From: Planctomycetes bacterium RIFCSPLOWO2_12_FULL_50_35
Lineage (GTDB): Bacteria > Planctomycetota > Brocadiia > Brocadiales > Bathyanammoxibiaceae
Assembly (NCBI GenBank): GCA_001828605.1
Contig: MHZB01000030.1
Location: 1-45,548, forward strand
DNA: 45,548 nt
Direction: 5' to 3'
Shown: one piece after another, positions 1-9,677 of the stretch
Layout of the letters: each line of letters starts with the position of its first letter
Numbering within the stretch: position 1 is the first letter of the stretch
The notes under the pieces: model-generated
What the model was told of the DNA's origin: nothing
The model's database searches: none
Seen by the model: only the letters and a program-made list of their open reading frames with translations
Position numbers and translations under genes: made by a program

Positions 1-529
1 CCCTGGTGGCGGGGTTTTCTCTGAAGATGCCCCTGACCACAGAAGTTTGGACCTTTGAACCCGCTTTCTTCACTCCCCGCATGGTCATACACAGGTGTTC
101 GGCCTGGATTACGACCAGTACGCCCTTTGGCCGCAGTGCGTTCATAATGCTGTCGGCTATGTCGGTTGTGAGTCGCTCCTGGACCTGCAGCTTCTTGGCA
201 TGGAGTTCCACTACACGGGCCAGTTTGCTTATCCCCGTAATGCGCCCTGACTGGGGGATATAAGCCACATGGGCCGTACCTATAAACGGCAGAACATGGT
301 GTTCGCAAACGGAATAGAAAGGCAGGTCCTTCAGGAGCACAATCTCATCGTGGCCCGTGGCCTGTAAGACCTTTATCTCCTTGCCCGCATCCACCCCTAA
401 GCCGCCGAATATCTCCTTACACATGTCTGCCACCCTCTTTGGGGTTTCTTGCAGACCGGGACGGTCCGGGTCCTCGCCTATACCTTCCAAGAACAGGCGC
501 ATGGCCTTTATTATTTTTTCCTGGTCCAT
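1..529 (-). CDS. folE: GTP cyclohydrolase I, 3' end cut by window edge
   Basis: Reverse-strand translation [41 protein letters not shown]...[22 protein letters not shown]...[10 protein letters not shown]...[10 protein letters not shown]...[16 protein letters not shown] matches GTP cyclohydrolase I motifs. No stop before position 1. Confidence 0.95.
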   Translation of the reverse strand, partial: MDQEKIIKAMRLFLEGIGEDPDRPGLQETPKRVADMCKEIFGGLGVDAGKEIKVLQATGHDEIVLLKDLPFYSVCEHHVLPFIGTAHVAYIPQSGRITGISKLARVVELHAKKLQVQERLTTDIADSIMNALRPKGVLVVIQAEHLCMTMRGVKKAGSKVQTSVVRGIFRENPATR

Positions 530-547
530 AGAGTGTATGCCTTATCT

Positions 548-1414
548 CTAGAGTAAACCGTAGTCGTCTAATGCCTTGGTCAGTTGCCGCTTATTGGCCT
601 CGGTCATCTCGCAGAGGGGCAACCTAAGTTCCCCGTTCAGCCTGCCCAATATGCGCATGGCCGTCTTTACGGGAATGGGGTTGGTTTCTATGAACATGGC
701 CTTTGTCAGCGGGTAGAGTCTGTGATGGGCCTTTCTGGCCGTCTCCATGTCTCCATTGAAGAAGCTGCTTATCATGGCGCTGGTCTCCCTGGGTACGATG
801 TTTGCCACCACGGATACAACGCCCTTTCCGCCTATCGAAAGGATGGGCAGGATTAGGGAATCCTCCCCGGAAAGTACGGTTATGTCGCACAGCCCCAGGA
901 TTGCGCTGACCTGGTCAAGGCTGCCGCTGGCCTCTTTTATCGCCACGATGTTCTTGAACTCTGCAAGTCTGGCAACGGTCTCCGGGGAGATGGATACCCC
1001 CGTCCTGGACGGCACGTTATAGAGAACTATGGGTATGTCCGTCTCTTCCGCCAGGGCCTTAAAATGTCTGTAAAGCCCCTCTTGGGTGGGCCTGTTATAA
1101 TAGGGCGTAATGACGAGCGCGCCGTCTGCACCCGCTTTTTGTGCAAACTTGGTCAGCCTTAGCGCTTCTTGTGTGTTGTTGGACCCCGTGCCCGCTATTA
1201 CAGGTATGCGGCCCTGAACCCTTTGGACTACTTCGGCGATTACCTTTTCGTGCTCCTCGTGCGAGAGTGTGGGGGATTCTCCCGTTGTGCCGCAGGGAGA
1301 GATTGCGGTGGTGCCTTCGCGCACATGGAATTCTATTAGTTCCCCCAATTTCTTAAAGTCCACTTCGCCGTTCTTAAAGGGCGTAACCAGCGCTACTATC
1401 GAACCAGTGAACAT
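548..1414 (-). CDS. dapA: 4-hydroxy-tetrahydrodipicolinate synthase
   Basis: 288 aa; GTTGESPTLSHEEH, ITPYYNRPTQEGLYRHF, LYNVPSRTG, VAIKEASG are DapA hallmarks. Confidence 0.97.
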   Translation of the reverse strand: MFTGSIVALVTPFKNGEVDFKKLGELIEFHVREGTTAISPCGTTGESPTLSHEEHEKVIAEVVQRVQGRIPVIAGTGSNNTQEALRLTKFAQKAGADGALVITPYYNRPTQEGLYRHFKALAEETDIPIVLYNVPSRTGVSISPETVARLAEFKNIVAIKEASGSLDQVSAILGLCDITVLSGEDSLILPILSIGGKGVVSVVANIVPRETSAMISSFFNGDMETARKAHHRLYPLTKAMFIETNPIPVKTAMRILGRLNGELRLPLCEMTEANKRQLTKALDDYGLL

Positions 1415-1449
1415 CCACGTTCTCCCGTTGTAGTCAGATGCTATTTATG

Positions 1450-1612
1450 AGACCCCTGAAAAAATCTGCATAACGGTCCTTCTGTCGGAAACGTAGGGGC
1501 GAGGTCGCCTCGCCCACAATAAGGGCGGGGCCGCTCGCAGCGGTCGCACCGCCCCGTCCCTACAAATCGTTCAGAATGGCAATGTACTCTTAGTAGACTT
1601 TTTCAGAACTCT
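1450..1612. repeat. MITE-like intergenic unit with terminal inverted repeats and internal hairpins
   Basis: Left end GAGACCCCTGAAAAAATCT, right end reverse complement AGAGTTCTGAAAAAGTCT; internal hairpin GGGCGAGG-TCG-CCTCGCCC. Confidence 0.6.
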
Positions 1613-1622
1613 CTTTGTGTAG

Positions 1623-1672
1623 CGTGCGAGTTTATCTCGCACGTTTAGCGTGCCGGACATGCTGGCACGCTA
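1623..1672. repeat. Two adjacent hairpins downstream of pdxJ
   Basis: CGTGCGAG-TTTAT-CTCGCACG and AGCGTGCC...GGCACGCT, just past the pdxJ stop. Confidence 0.6.
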
Positions 1673-2419
1673 CGACTGCCTGTCGGTCTTTGCCAGCAGA
1701 CTATGTTTATAGATTAATTCCTTCATCTCTTCAACTGCTTTCTGGATGCCTACAAATACGGCCCTCGAGATGATGCTGTGGCCTATGTGCAGTTCTTCGG
1801 CGTCAACTTCTTCAACGACGGGCCCGACGTTTTTATAGGTGAGGCCGTGACCGGCGTTTATTCTGAGCCCCAGTTCTCTGGAGAGATCGGCGCCCCGGCA
1901 GAGTTTTTCCAGCAGGTTCCGCTGTTCGGTCTCTGTAGTCGCATTGGCATAGGCTCCGGTGTGGAGTTCCACGAATTCTGCCCCCACTTCCTTGGCCACC
2001 TCTATTTGTCGCGTCTCGGGATTGATAAACAGGCTTACGACTACGCCCCGTTCCTTGAATCTCTTAATCAGCGAGGTAAGGGTCTTTTTTTGAGACACCA
2101 CGTCAAGCCCGCCCTCCGTGGTAATCTCTTGCCTTTTTTCAGGCACAAAGGTTACCTGCGCAGGCTGCTCAGCCAGGGCCAATTCAACTATCTCAGGGGC
2201 CACAGACATCTCCAGGTTTAACTTTGTAAATACCGTCTGTTTCAGCAATCTTAGGTCTCTGTCCTGTATATGCCTGCGGTCTTCTCTGAGGTGTACGGTA
2301 ATAATGTCGGCCCCTCCCAGGTCTGCCAGGCAGGCCGCCGTGACGGGGTCTGGTTCATAGGTCCTTCTTGCCTGTCTGAGTGTAGCTACATGGTCTATGT
2401 TGACGCCCAATTTAGTCAT
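1670..2419 (-). CDS. pdxJ: Pyridoxine 5'-phosphate synthase
   Basis: 249 aa; MTKLGVNIDHVATLRQARRTYEPDPV, ITVHLREDRRHIQDRDL, ELHTGAYA, INAGHGLTYKNV. Confidence 0.97.
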   Translation of the reverse strand: MTKLGVNIDHVATLRQARRTYEPDPVTAACLADLGGADIITVHLREDRRHIQDRDLRLLKQTVFTKLNLEMSVAPEIVELALAEQPAQVTFVPEKRQEITTEGGLDVVSQKKTLTSLIKRFKERGVVVSLFINPETRQIEVAKEVGAEFVELHTGAYANATTETEQRNLLEKLCRGADLSRELGLRINAGHGLTYKNVGPVVEEVDAEELHIGHSIISRAVFVGIQKAVEEMKELIYKHSLLAKTDRQS

Positions 2420-3417
2420 TTCTTTGCGACTTCCTCCGCCGTTATGTCCAGGTGTATCTCAGGCAGTTTCCCGTCCAGCTCCACCATTGGGGGTAACTTA
2501 CAGGTGAGAGGCTGTTTGTACGGTCCCGGTGGTTTGAGATCGCTAACGTTTATGTATACGTCCGGTACGGCTAATTTATCTAACACTGACTTGGGGCCCT
2601 TTACCTTAAGGTTGACGGACTTCTGCTCCAGTTCTATATTGTAAGGAAAACCAGGTGGTTCAAGGAGTTTTATGCCTACCTTTTCGAAGTTCTTGCTGAC
2701 CAATTCCTCTGCTATATCTAACCACACGTTAATCATCCCTTCACATTCTACGGGAGCCGCGGTGGCCTTGTCGTTTCTGCTAATCACCACCCTCTGTTCC
2801 AGCGGCACCTGCCATGGAAATGTGCGATTCTGTTCTGGGGTTATGTTGGAGATGTCGATGGGGATTGTCTTTATTGCTGTGGCGTCTTTAAGGATATTGG
2901 CGGGACCCGTTACCTGTACATCAAACGGGAAGAAAAACTCCCTTGTAATCATGTAACCCGGCATCGGTTCTCCACGCTTTTGAAGCGCCACCGTCAATGT
3001 CTTCGTCTCCCGCCTTACCAGCAATAGTTTTATGTTCTTGGGCCTTATCATATCCAAAGTGACCTCAGAGGGTAGGTTAAAATTCCTCTTGTCGAGGATT
3101 ACCATCTCCTCAATAACCTCTTCAGATTCCCTGCCCTCCACAGGCACTCCACATCTGGCGATTATCTTTCTCTCCCCAACCAGGTCGGATACGTAGTCAA
3201 TACTGCTCTTTGGACCCGTAAGTTTGATGTTGACCGCGGTCGAAGACTGGTCAAGCAACATATACCCTTCGGAGAAGGAGACCTCTATGGGTACTGTGCA
3301 GCTCAGTTCGCCCGTATACTTCCCGGTGGCAAACAGCCAGAGCGCCAGGGCCATCACGAGGGCCATGAGCTTTGCGCCGAGGTTATTGGACAGCGTCTCT
3401 TTGAGCAAGCCCTTCAC
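2416..3417 (-). CDS. YbbR-domain (CdaR-like) protein
   Basis: N-terminal TM then NNLGAKLMALVMALALWLFATG and repeated YbbR-type domains; directly downstream of cdaA. Confidence 0.85.
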   Translation of the reverse strand: MKGLLKETLSNNLGAKLMALVMALALWLFATGKYTGELSCTVPIEVSFSEGYMLLDQSSTAVNIKLTGPKSSIDYVSDLVGERKIIARCGVPVEGRESEEVIEEMVILDKRNFNLPSEVTLDMIRPKNIKLLLVRRETKTLTVALQKRGEPMPGYMITREFFFPFDVQVTGPANILKDATAIKTIPIDISNITPEQNRTFPWQVPLEQRVVISRNDKATAAPVECEGMINVWLDIAEELVSKNFEKVGIKLLEPPGFPYNIELEQKSVNLKVKGPKSVLDKLAVPDVYINVSDLKPPGPYKQPLTCKLPPMVELDGKLPEIHLDITAEEVAKK

Positions 3418-4210
3418 CTCCTGAGTTTACAGCATCGTATTTGAACAACTGTTCAAGGCGCTTTCTTAGACTATTTTCGTCGAGTCCGCTGGTAATTTGT
3501 CCTTTTACGGCCAGGGAGATGACGCCGGTCTCCTCCGACACGATAATGGAGATTGCATCGGTCTCCTCGGTGATCCCCAGGCCGGCCCTGTGGCGCGTGC
3601 CGAAGGTCTTATCCATGGTTGGGTTGTCGCTGAGCGGCAGCAGGCATCCTGCCGCCACTATCTTTTGTTCCTGGATTATAACCGCCCCGTCATGCAGCGG
3701 CGAACCGGGCCAGAATATGGTATTTATGAGGGCGCTGGATATGTTTGCGTCAAGGCGTGTCCCCGCCTCCACAAAATGGTCCAATCCCACCTTTCTTTCA
3801 ATGGCGATTAGCCCGCCCAGCCTGTTCTTAGACAGGACGGAGGCGGCGGTTACCACCTCATTCAGCATAGGGGATTCACCCTTAAAGAAAATCTCCAGAA
3901 ACGGATTCTCTCCAAGCCGAACCAGTGCGCGGCGCAGTTCGGGCTGAAATAGGATTATGAATGGGATCGTAACCATGGGTACGAATTCGGTAAGGAGCCA
4001 ATCCACAGTGTAGAGCTGGAGCGAACGTACGATTAAGAGCAATATTACCGTCGCAACGACCAGCACAAATACCATGCCCCTCATGACCCCGACCCCGCGG
4101 GTGCCCTGCATAAAGCGCAGTACGAAATATAGCATCAAAAATATGATGAATATCTCTACTGCCGCCTTAAAGGCTGCAAAGAAATCTACGTCTTCGAAGA
4201 AGCTTTCCAT
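3383..4210 (-). CDS. cdaA: Diadenylate cyclase (DisA_N domain, CdaA type)
   Basis: N-terminal TMs; LFQPELRRALVRLG, PLHDGAVII, GTRHRAGLGITEETDAISIIVSEETG are diadenylate cyclase motifs. Confidence 0.93.
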   Translation of the reverse strand: MESFFEDVDFFAAFKAAVEIFIIFLMLYFVLRFMQGTRGVGVMRGMVFVLVVATVILLLIVRSLQLYTVDWLLTEFVPMVTIPFIILFQPELRRALVRLGENPFLEIFFKGESPMLNEVVTAASVLSKNRLGGLIAIERKVGLDHFVEAGTRLDANISSALINTIFWPGSPLHDGAVIIQEQKIVAAGCLLPLSDNPTMDKTFGTRHRAGLGITEETDAISIIVSEETGVISLAVKGQITSGLDENSLRKRLEQLFKYDAVNSGGEGLAQRDAVQ

Positions 4211-5412
4211 TTCTTGTCTCTAATGACGGCGTCGCAGACGGCGGCTGCTTGTACCGATTCGCGTACTTCGTGCACCCTCACGATCTTGGCGCCCTTTTCG
4301 ATGGCGAGCGCAACGGTGGCAAGGGTCCCGTATAGTACGTCCGTGGAGTCCGGTGTCTTGCTCCCATCCAGTGGTTTCAAGGCGTGTTTGATAAAACTCT
4401 TGTGTGAAGTACCCACCATGACGGGCAGGCCCAGGGACCGTAGTTCGCCTAATCGATGCAGCACCTCAAACGACTGCGCGGGGCTTTTCCCGAAGCCTAT
4501 ACCGGGGTCTATTATTATGTTTGATTCGTTGACACCGGCGCCGATGGCCTCGTTAACCTTTCTCCTCAAAAAAAGAGTAATTTCTGCAAGCAGATTTTTG
4601 TACGCAGGATTTTTGGGCATACGGTGCGGTTTACCCTTTATGTGCATTATGACGATCGGGGCACCGGAAGAGGCCGCCACTCTGGCCATGTCTTTGTCGC
4701 CGAGGCCGCTTATGTCGTTTACAATCTGTGCGCCTGCCTCAAGCGCCTTCTCCGCGACGCCGGCGCGATAAGTATCAACAGAGATAGGCACTTTGGTGTG
4801 GCGGGAGAGTTCCTCTATCACCGGGATGACCCGTCTCAGTTCTTCTTCCTGCGAAACCGCCTGCGAGCCCGGCCTGGTTGATACGCCGCCTATGTCTATT
4901 ATCCCCGCTCCTTCTTCTATCATCCGAAAGGCATGGGCCAGGGCCTTCTCCGGTTTGTAATGACGTCCTCCGTCATAAAAGGAGTCGGGTGTTACGTTAA
5001 GGATACCCATCACGCAGGTTCTCTGCCCGAGCCTCAGATGGCCTTTATTGTGGGTGAGGTAGAAAGACCTTTTCTGGTATCTGGAAACGGTTTCTCCCAC
5101 GGCATCCAGGATGGATTCCAGGTCTCCTCCTGTCCGGCGGAGATTGGAAGGTAGACGGCTTAACGCCTCCCCATTGATGGACAGGAGTGCAGAACAGGGT
5201 CCGCCGTTGGCTGCACCACTTAGCCTTCCCCCTGCGCTTGAGGCCCACTCGCGCAGTAAGCCGTGGTCTGTCCCGTTCAATCCCTCCAGACTCAGGGTGT
5301 AGTGCGTCCTTCCTTCAGCATGCCTGCGATGGAGTTCTTTTTCCACTTTCCGCGGGTCGTAAGGGCTGACGTCTAATACCCTGGGGTTATACCTTGTAAG
5401 GGCGTCTACCAT
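4186..5412 (-). CDS. folP: Dihydropteroate synthase with ~130 aa N-terminal extension
   Basis: CVMGILNVTPDSFYDGGRH, IDIGGVSTRPGS, VPISVDTYRAGVAEKAL, IIDPGIGFGKS. Confidence 0.93.
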   Translation of the reverse strand: MVDALTRYNPRVLDVSPYDPRKVEKELHRRHAEGRTHYTLSLEGLNGTDHGLLREWASSAGGRLSGAANGGPCSALLSINGEALSRLPSNLRRTGGDLESILDAVGETVSRYQKRSFYLTHNKGHLRLGQRTCVMGILNVTPDSFYDGGRHYKPEKALAHAFRMIEEGAGIIDIGGVSTRPGSQAVSQEEELRRVIPVIEELSRHTKVPISVDTYRAGVAEKALEAGAQIVNDISGLGDKDMARVAASSGAPIVIMHIKGKPHRMPKNPAYKNLLAEITLFLRRKVNEAIGAGVNESNIIIDPGIGFGKSPAQSFEVLHRLGELRSLGLPVMVGTSHKSFIKHALKPLDGSKTPDSTDVLYGTLATVALAIEKGAKIVRVHEVRESVQAAAVCDAVIRDKKWKASSKT

Positions 5413-5888
5413 TTTCTTTCCATTAAGTTAATGATCTTTCTGGCGGTGTTTACGAACGCCTCTATCTCTCCGGTCCGGACGTCTTCGTTCCTTGTTGCGA
5501 TGAATTCTGCCGATGCGGCTACGTTTTGCTTATCTATCAGGATTCTTCCCGTCCTTTGGTCAAGCCATGAGAACTGCACGAAGACATTTACACGACTTTC
5601 TATAGTTACCGCATCGGGGTTCTCTATCAGCACGTTTTCCTGGACATCCTTTAGTATTCCGGTGAGGATGGTGTCAGCATGTTTTTCGTCTACTATTTTA
5701 AGTTGCGTCCTGAAGAGTATCTCCTCTTTTATAGCCTTAGTCAGGTCATACTCCAGGTCGCGACGAAAGGTGTCGTTGTCGAAGATCGGCACATATACGC
5801 TCTGCACGTTTTGATCTATGAGCGAGCGGGAGGTGTATCCACAACTCGCCATGAAAGACGCCAGAATGAGTAGTATAATATTTATCAC
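5406..5888 (-). CDS. LptE-like LPS-assembly lipoprotein
   Basis: Lipobox-like LASFMASCGYTSRSL; VQSVYVPIFDNDTFRRDLEYDLTKAIKEEI is the LptE-like pattern. Confidence 0.75.
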   Translation of the reverse strand: MINIILLILASFMASCGYTSRSLIDQNVQSVYVPIFDNDTFRRDLEYDLTKAIKEEILFRTQLKIVDEKHADTILTGILKDVQENVLIENPDAVTIESRVNVFVQFSWLDQRTGRILIDKQNVAASAEFIATRNEDVRTGEIEAFVNTARKIINLMERKW

Positions 5889-6811
5889 TTTTTGACGGCA
5901 TTAATCTTTTGCAGAAATACCATTGTGTCCTGTGACTTATCAGCCCATCGCGTATTGGGAAACCGGTCTGCGATCCTCTTCAGGTATACCATTGCCGAGG
6001 CGGGGTTCTTCTTGCGAAGGTAAAATTCGGCGATACTGTACTCTTTTTGGGCTATAAGGTCTTCGGTCTCGTGAATCTTCTTTTTTGCCTCCTCAACGAG
6101 GGTGCCGTCCGGATAGTTTGCAAGATACTCCTCGAAGCCGTCCCGTGCCTTCCATAGGTTCCCCATGTCCCTGTCCCTGCGGGCCTCGAGACTCAGTTTG
6201 GATAACGGGATACGGTACATGGCGTACGGCGCCCACGCACTTCTTGGGTAATTCTCAATAACTGCTCTATAGGCGGGTTCAGCGTTTACGAAATCTTCGG
6301 CAAGGAAATATGCGTCTGCTATTTTTACCTGACAGTCGGCCGCCAGAGGCCCCTGTGGGTTGTGTTCTATGACCCTTTCGAATACGGGAACGGAGGCCTT
6401 TGGATTCTCCTGCATAAGCGATGTCCCCGCCTCAAACTCTCTCTGGTGAATCAACCCTGTTATTCTTATGCCCGGGAATCTTTCAAGCAGGGTCTCGTAG
6501 GCCTTAAAGGCCTTCTTGTATTTGCCGGCCAGGAAGTAGGATTGCCCTATGTTGTAATAACATGATTCAGCAAGGTCGGAATCGGGATGTGCATCCAATA
6601 TGCCCTTAAACTCCTTTACCGCACTTTCGTACTCGCCGTCTATCATCATGGAGGTGGCAATCTTATAGCGCTGGTCCGGGACGGCGGGGTTTAAGGTCAA
6701 CGGGTCTACCCAGCCCGTGTCTTTGTTCCATATCAGTTCTGCGCAGGCGTCAGACGCAGAAACCAGTGAGACCATCAGCACAAACAATAAACCAAGACAT
6801 CCTTGTTTCAT
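5885..6811 (-). CDS. Tetratricopeptide repeat protein (BamD/CpoB-like)
   Basis: Signal peptide; repeated Y..A...F..IL..HPDSDLAE..YYNIGQSYFLAGKYKKAFKAYETLLERFP units. Confidence 0.8.
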   Translation of the reverse strand: MKQGCLGLLFVLMVSLVSASDACAELIWNKDTGWVDPLTLNPAVPDQRYKIATSMMIDGEYESAVKEFKGILDAHPDSDLAESCYYNIGQSYFLAGKYKKAFKAYETLLERFPGIRITGLIHQREFEAGTSLMQENPKASVPVFERVIEHNPQGPLAADCQVKIADAYFLAEDFVNAEPAYRAVIENYPRSAWAPYAMYRIPLSKLSLEARRDRDMGNLWKARDGFEEYLANYPDGTLVEEAKKKIHETEDLIAQKEYSIAEFYLRKKNPASAMVYLKRIADRFPNTRWADKSQDTMVFLQKINAVKK

Positions 6812-7548
6812 TTTACCGACGTCCGTATCTCTAAAGGTTTATTTAGCGCAAGCATTATACAGCCCAGGCTTAGTGACTTGAGTTCCTCTGACACCCTGTG
6901 GGGCAGGCGGAGGCGGTCACAGGTTGTGGTGCTGGAACTTGCCAAAAACGCAGCGGCGCGAATGGCTCCCGGTGAAAGGCTCTGGAGGGCCTTTTCCCCT
7001 GCGCATCTTTTACACAACAGTCCGTTGCCGACGGGGCTGAAGACTGCTCCGGGGTCTCCCAGGAAATCGGCGCCGCAGTTGACGCATTCTTCTAATTGCG
7101 GCAAGTAGCCCAGGAGCTTCAACGCCTGAAGCTCGAAGGCGCGCAGGACTACCTCCGTGTATCTGGTCAAGGAAAGACGTTGGAGGGTTTCCAGTATCAA
7201 ATCAAATAGGGGTTCGTTGCTGTCCCCTTCCTCTGTAAGCTCACATGCCAGTTGCACCACATGACAGGCGGCATAGAACCGTTCCACGTCTTTCCTGAAT
7301 GCCGGGAAGTCCCTGAGCGATTCCCATTCCGTAAGCAGATGCAGGCCCGTACTCTCCTTTTGAATGAAGATTATTTCCATGTACGAGAACAAATCAACGG
7401 GGCCACGGGATTTTTTTTCTATGCGCTTCGAACCCTTCGCCAGTGCACGAACCTTTCCGTAGTCTCTCGTGTAGAAGGCAACTATCTGACTGGAATTGCT
7501 GTAATCACCCTTCTTTAATGCCACGGCCTGTGTTTTACAGAAATACAT
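6808..7548 (-). CDS. recO: DNA repair protein RecO
   Basis: TQAVALKKGDYSNSSQIVAFYTRDYGKVRALAKGSKR and zinc-site CVNCGADF...LLCKRC. Confidence 0.92.
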   Translation of the reverse strand: MYFCKTQAVALKKGDYSNSSQIVAFYTRDYGKVRALAKGSKRIEKKSRGPVDLFSYMEIIFIQKESTGLHLLTEWESLRDFPAFRKDVERFYAACHVVQLACELTEEGDSNEPLFDLILETLQRLSLTRYTEVVLRAFELQALKLLGYLPQLEECVNCGADFLGDPGAVFSPVGNGLLCKRCAGEKALQSLSPGAIRAAAFLASSSTTTCDRLRLPHRVSEELKSLSLGCIMLALNKPLEIRTSVK

Positions 7549-7723
7549 AAAGTTTCTATTCTATCGTTGAGATCCCTACAAAACGTTCTACTTTTATCAC
7601 CCCTTCAGGGTGGAACGATCGAAGAATGCAGCGTACGAGCCTGCCCGCACGGCAATCGTGGCAGTTACCACGCTGCACGCTTCACTCAGAATTTAGAATG
7701 ACGTAAGGCACTTTAGTTATTTT

Positions 7724-8368
7724 TCAAAACTCCCTCACTACGCCTCTAGCATGCTTTTGCAAGAGATGTCCCGCACCGTACAGGTAAAGTAACCCGGAGT
7801 AAACGGTGATGCTTACCGTAAACCAGGCCGCAAGATCCACCCACATCCTGGCCCACCACACCCCGGTAAAATGACTGGAGTAGAGGATTATTGAGCAAAG
7901 GGTGATACATTGGCCTGTCATCTTCCACCTTCCTGCGGTACTGACAGGGAAGTGTATGCCTCTGAAAAACTCTAAATAGCCCCTCAGGATACCGATAATC
8001 AGCTCCCGCACCACGATGATCACCGCCATCCAGTCCCCCACTACCATCTGGTTATATGCAACAAGTACTATAAATCCGCCGCATATGATTATCTTGTCCA
8101 CCAGGGGGTCTGCTATCCTTCCAAAATTGCTTATCAGGTCCCTCTTTCTCGCCAGGTACCCGTCAAAGAAATCCGTTGCGGTGGCGACGACAAGTACCGC
8201 CAGAGCAAGGTCAAGTGACTCAAGGGATAGGATAAAAAAGAACAATATGCCCATAAAAAATCTAAGCACGGTCAATTGATTAGGCAGGTGGTAGAAAGGC
8301 CCTAAGAGCCGCTTGACTTCCCACCGTCTGTCTGCCTGCTGGTAATCATTCCGCACAATTTGCGGCAA
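7724..8368 (-). CDS. CDP-alcohol phosphatidyltransferase (PgsA-like)
   Basis: LPNQLTVLRFFMG and TDFFDGYLARKRDLISNFGRIADPLVDKI (DG..AR......G...D...D motif). Confidence 0.88.
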   Translation of the reverse strand: MPQIVRNDYQQADRRWEVKRLLGPFYHLPNQLTVLRFFMGILFFFILSLESLDLALAVLVVATATDFFDGYLARKRDLISNFGRIADPLVDKIIICGGFIVLVAYNQMVVGDWMAVIIVVRELIIGILRGYLEFFRGIHFPVSTAGRWKMTGQCITLCSIILYSSHFTGVWWARMWVDLAAWFTVSITVYSGLLYLYGAGHLLQKHARGVVREF

Positions 8369-9677
8369 GGTTATATCCCTCTTGATGTGTAACTGTTACC
8401 TTTCTAAATTCCCCCGGTTCCAATCCTGAACCTGAGACTATAACGCTGCTGTCTACTTCGGGGGCATCTCTATATGACCTCGCAAGCCAGCCTGTCCCGC
8501 CTTCCCGTGGTGCGTCCACCAGGACCTCAATGGTTTGTCCGACAAGGCAGGCATTATTCTTGAAGGTTATTTCCTGCTGGAGCGTCATGACCTCGGAGAG
8601 CCTCCTGCGCCTCTCCGGCCCCGGGATGCGGCCTTTAAAGGTCGCCGCAGATGTGCCTTCCTCTTCGGAATAAACGAATGTACCCAGCCTCTCAAAGGCC
8701 GCCTCTTCCAGGAATGCGAGCAGCTCGCGGAACGCCCTTCTGCCCTCTCCAGGGAAACCTACTATTACGGAGGTACGTAGGACTAAACCGTGTATCTCTC
8801 CGCGAAGCCGCTGTATCAATTTCTCCACCTGGGCGCGTGTAACGTCTCTGCCCATTATTTTAAGCATGTTATCATTAATGTGCTGTATGGGCAAGTCTAT
8901 GTACTTGACTAGCTTATCGTTTCCGGCTATCTCCTTGATGAGTTCGGGATAGAAATGGGCGGGGTGTGCGTAAAGGAGCCGTATCCACTTGATGGAGTCT
9001 ATTTCCGAAAGCATTTCCAACAGCTCGTGCAGACGCTGACGCCCGTAGAGGTCTATGCCGTACAGGGTGCTGTCTTGTGCTATCAGGTTTAATTCTTTGG
9101 CGCCTCCGGCGGCAAGCTCTTCGGCCTCCCGGAGAATCTCATCCGCGGGACGGCTCCCAAAGGGACCTCGTATTGCGGGGATGGCACAGTAGCTGCAGCT
9201 ATTGCTGCAGCCCTCGGAAATCTTTAGATACGCATAGTGCCGTGGGGTGAGGCGGATGCGGGACGAATCTCCCCCGCTGCACGAGCCGTTAGCCCTATTC
9301 CCCTCCCCTGTTATACCGGAGAGTTCGGCTATCCTGCCAAAATTTTCAAGTCCAACCACGTGGTCAATCTCCGGTATTTCTTTCAGCAGGTCTTTTTCAT
9401 AACGTTCCGCAAGACAGCCGGTTACGATGAGCTTCTCGAGTCCGTTTTCTTCCTTAAGTCTTGCCATCCTGAGGATGGTGTCTATGGATTCTTCTTTGGC
9501 ATCCTTTACGAAGCCGCAGGTGTTTATTATTAGTACGTCTGCAAGCCGGGGGTCTTGACAGAATGTGACCTCCCCCTGTGCGAGCCTGCCAAGTATCTTC
9601 TCGGAATCTACCAGGTTCTTCGAACAACCCAGGCTTACCAGTGCTATCGTTGGTTTTTTTAGCCGCGGTTTCATCAT
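8346..9677 (-). CDS. rimO: Ribosomal protein S12 methylthiotransferase
   Basis: VSLGCSKNLVDSE, INTCGFV, KISEGCSNSCSYCAIPAIRGPFGSR, AQDSTLYGIDLYG. Confidence 0.95.
   Translation of the reverse strand: MMKPRLKKPTIALVSLGCSKNLVDSEKILGRLAQGEVTFCQDPRLADVLIINTCGFVKDAKEESIDTILRMARLKEENGLEKLIVTGCLAERYEKDLLKEIPEIDHVVGLENFGRIAELSGITGEGNRANGSCSGGDSSRIRLTPRHYAYLKISEGCSNSCSYCAIPAIRGPFGSRPADEILREAEELAAGGAKELNLIAQDSTLYGIDLYGRQRLHELLEMLSEIDSIKWIRLLYAHPAHFYPELIKEIAGNDKLVKYIDLPIQHINDNMLKIMGRDVTRAQVEKLIQRLRGEIHGLVLRTSVIVGFPGEGRRAFRELLAFLEEAAFERLGTFVYSEEEGTSAATFKGRIPGPERRRRLSEVMTLQQEITFKNNACLVGQTIEVLVDAPREGGTGWLARSYRDAPEVDSSVIVSGSGLEPGEFRKVTVTHQEGYNLAANCAE

Noticed and set aside
3441-5154. Several plus-strand ORFs (e.g. 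3441-3947, 4214-4771) opposite cdaA and folP
   Set aside because: Antisense shadows of strongly supported genes.
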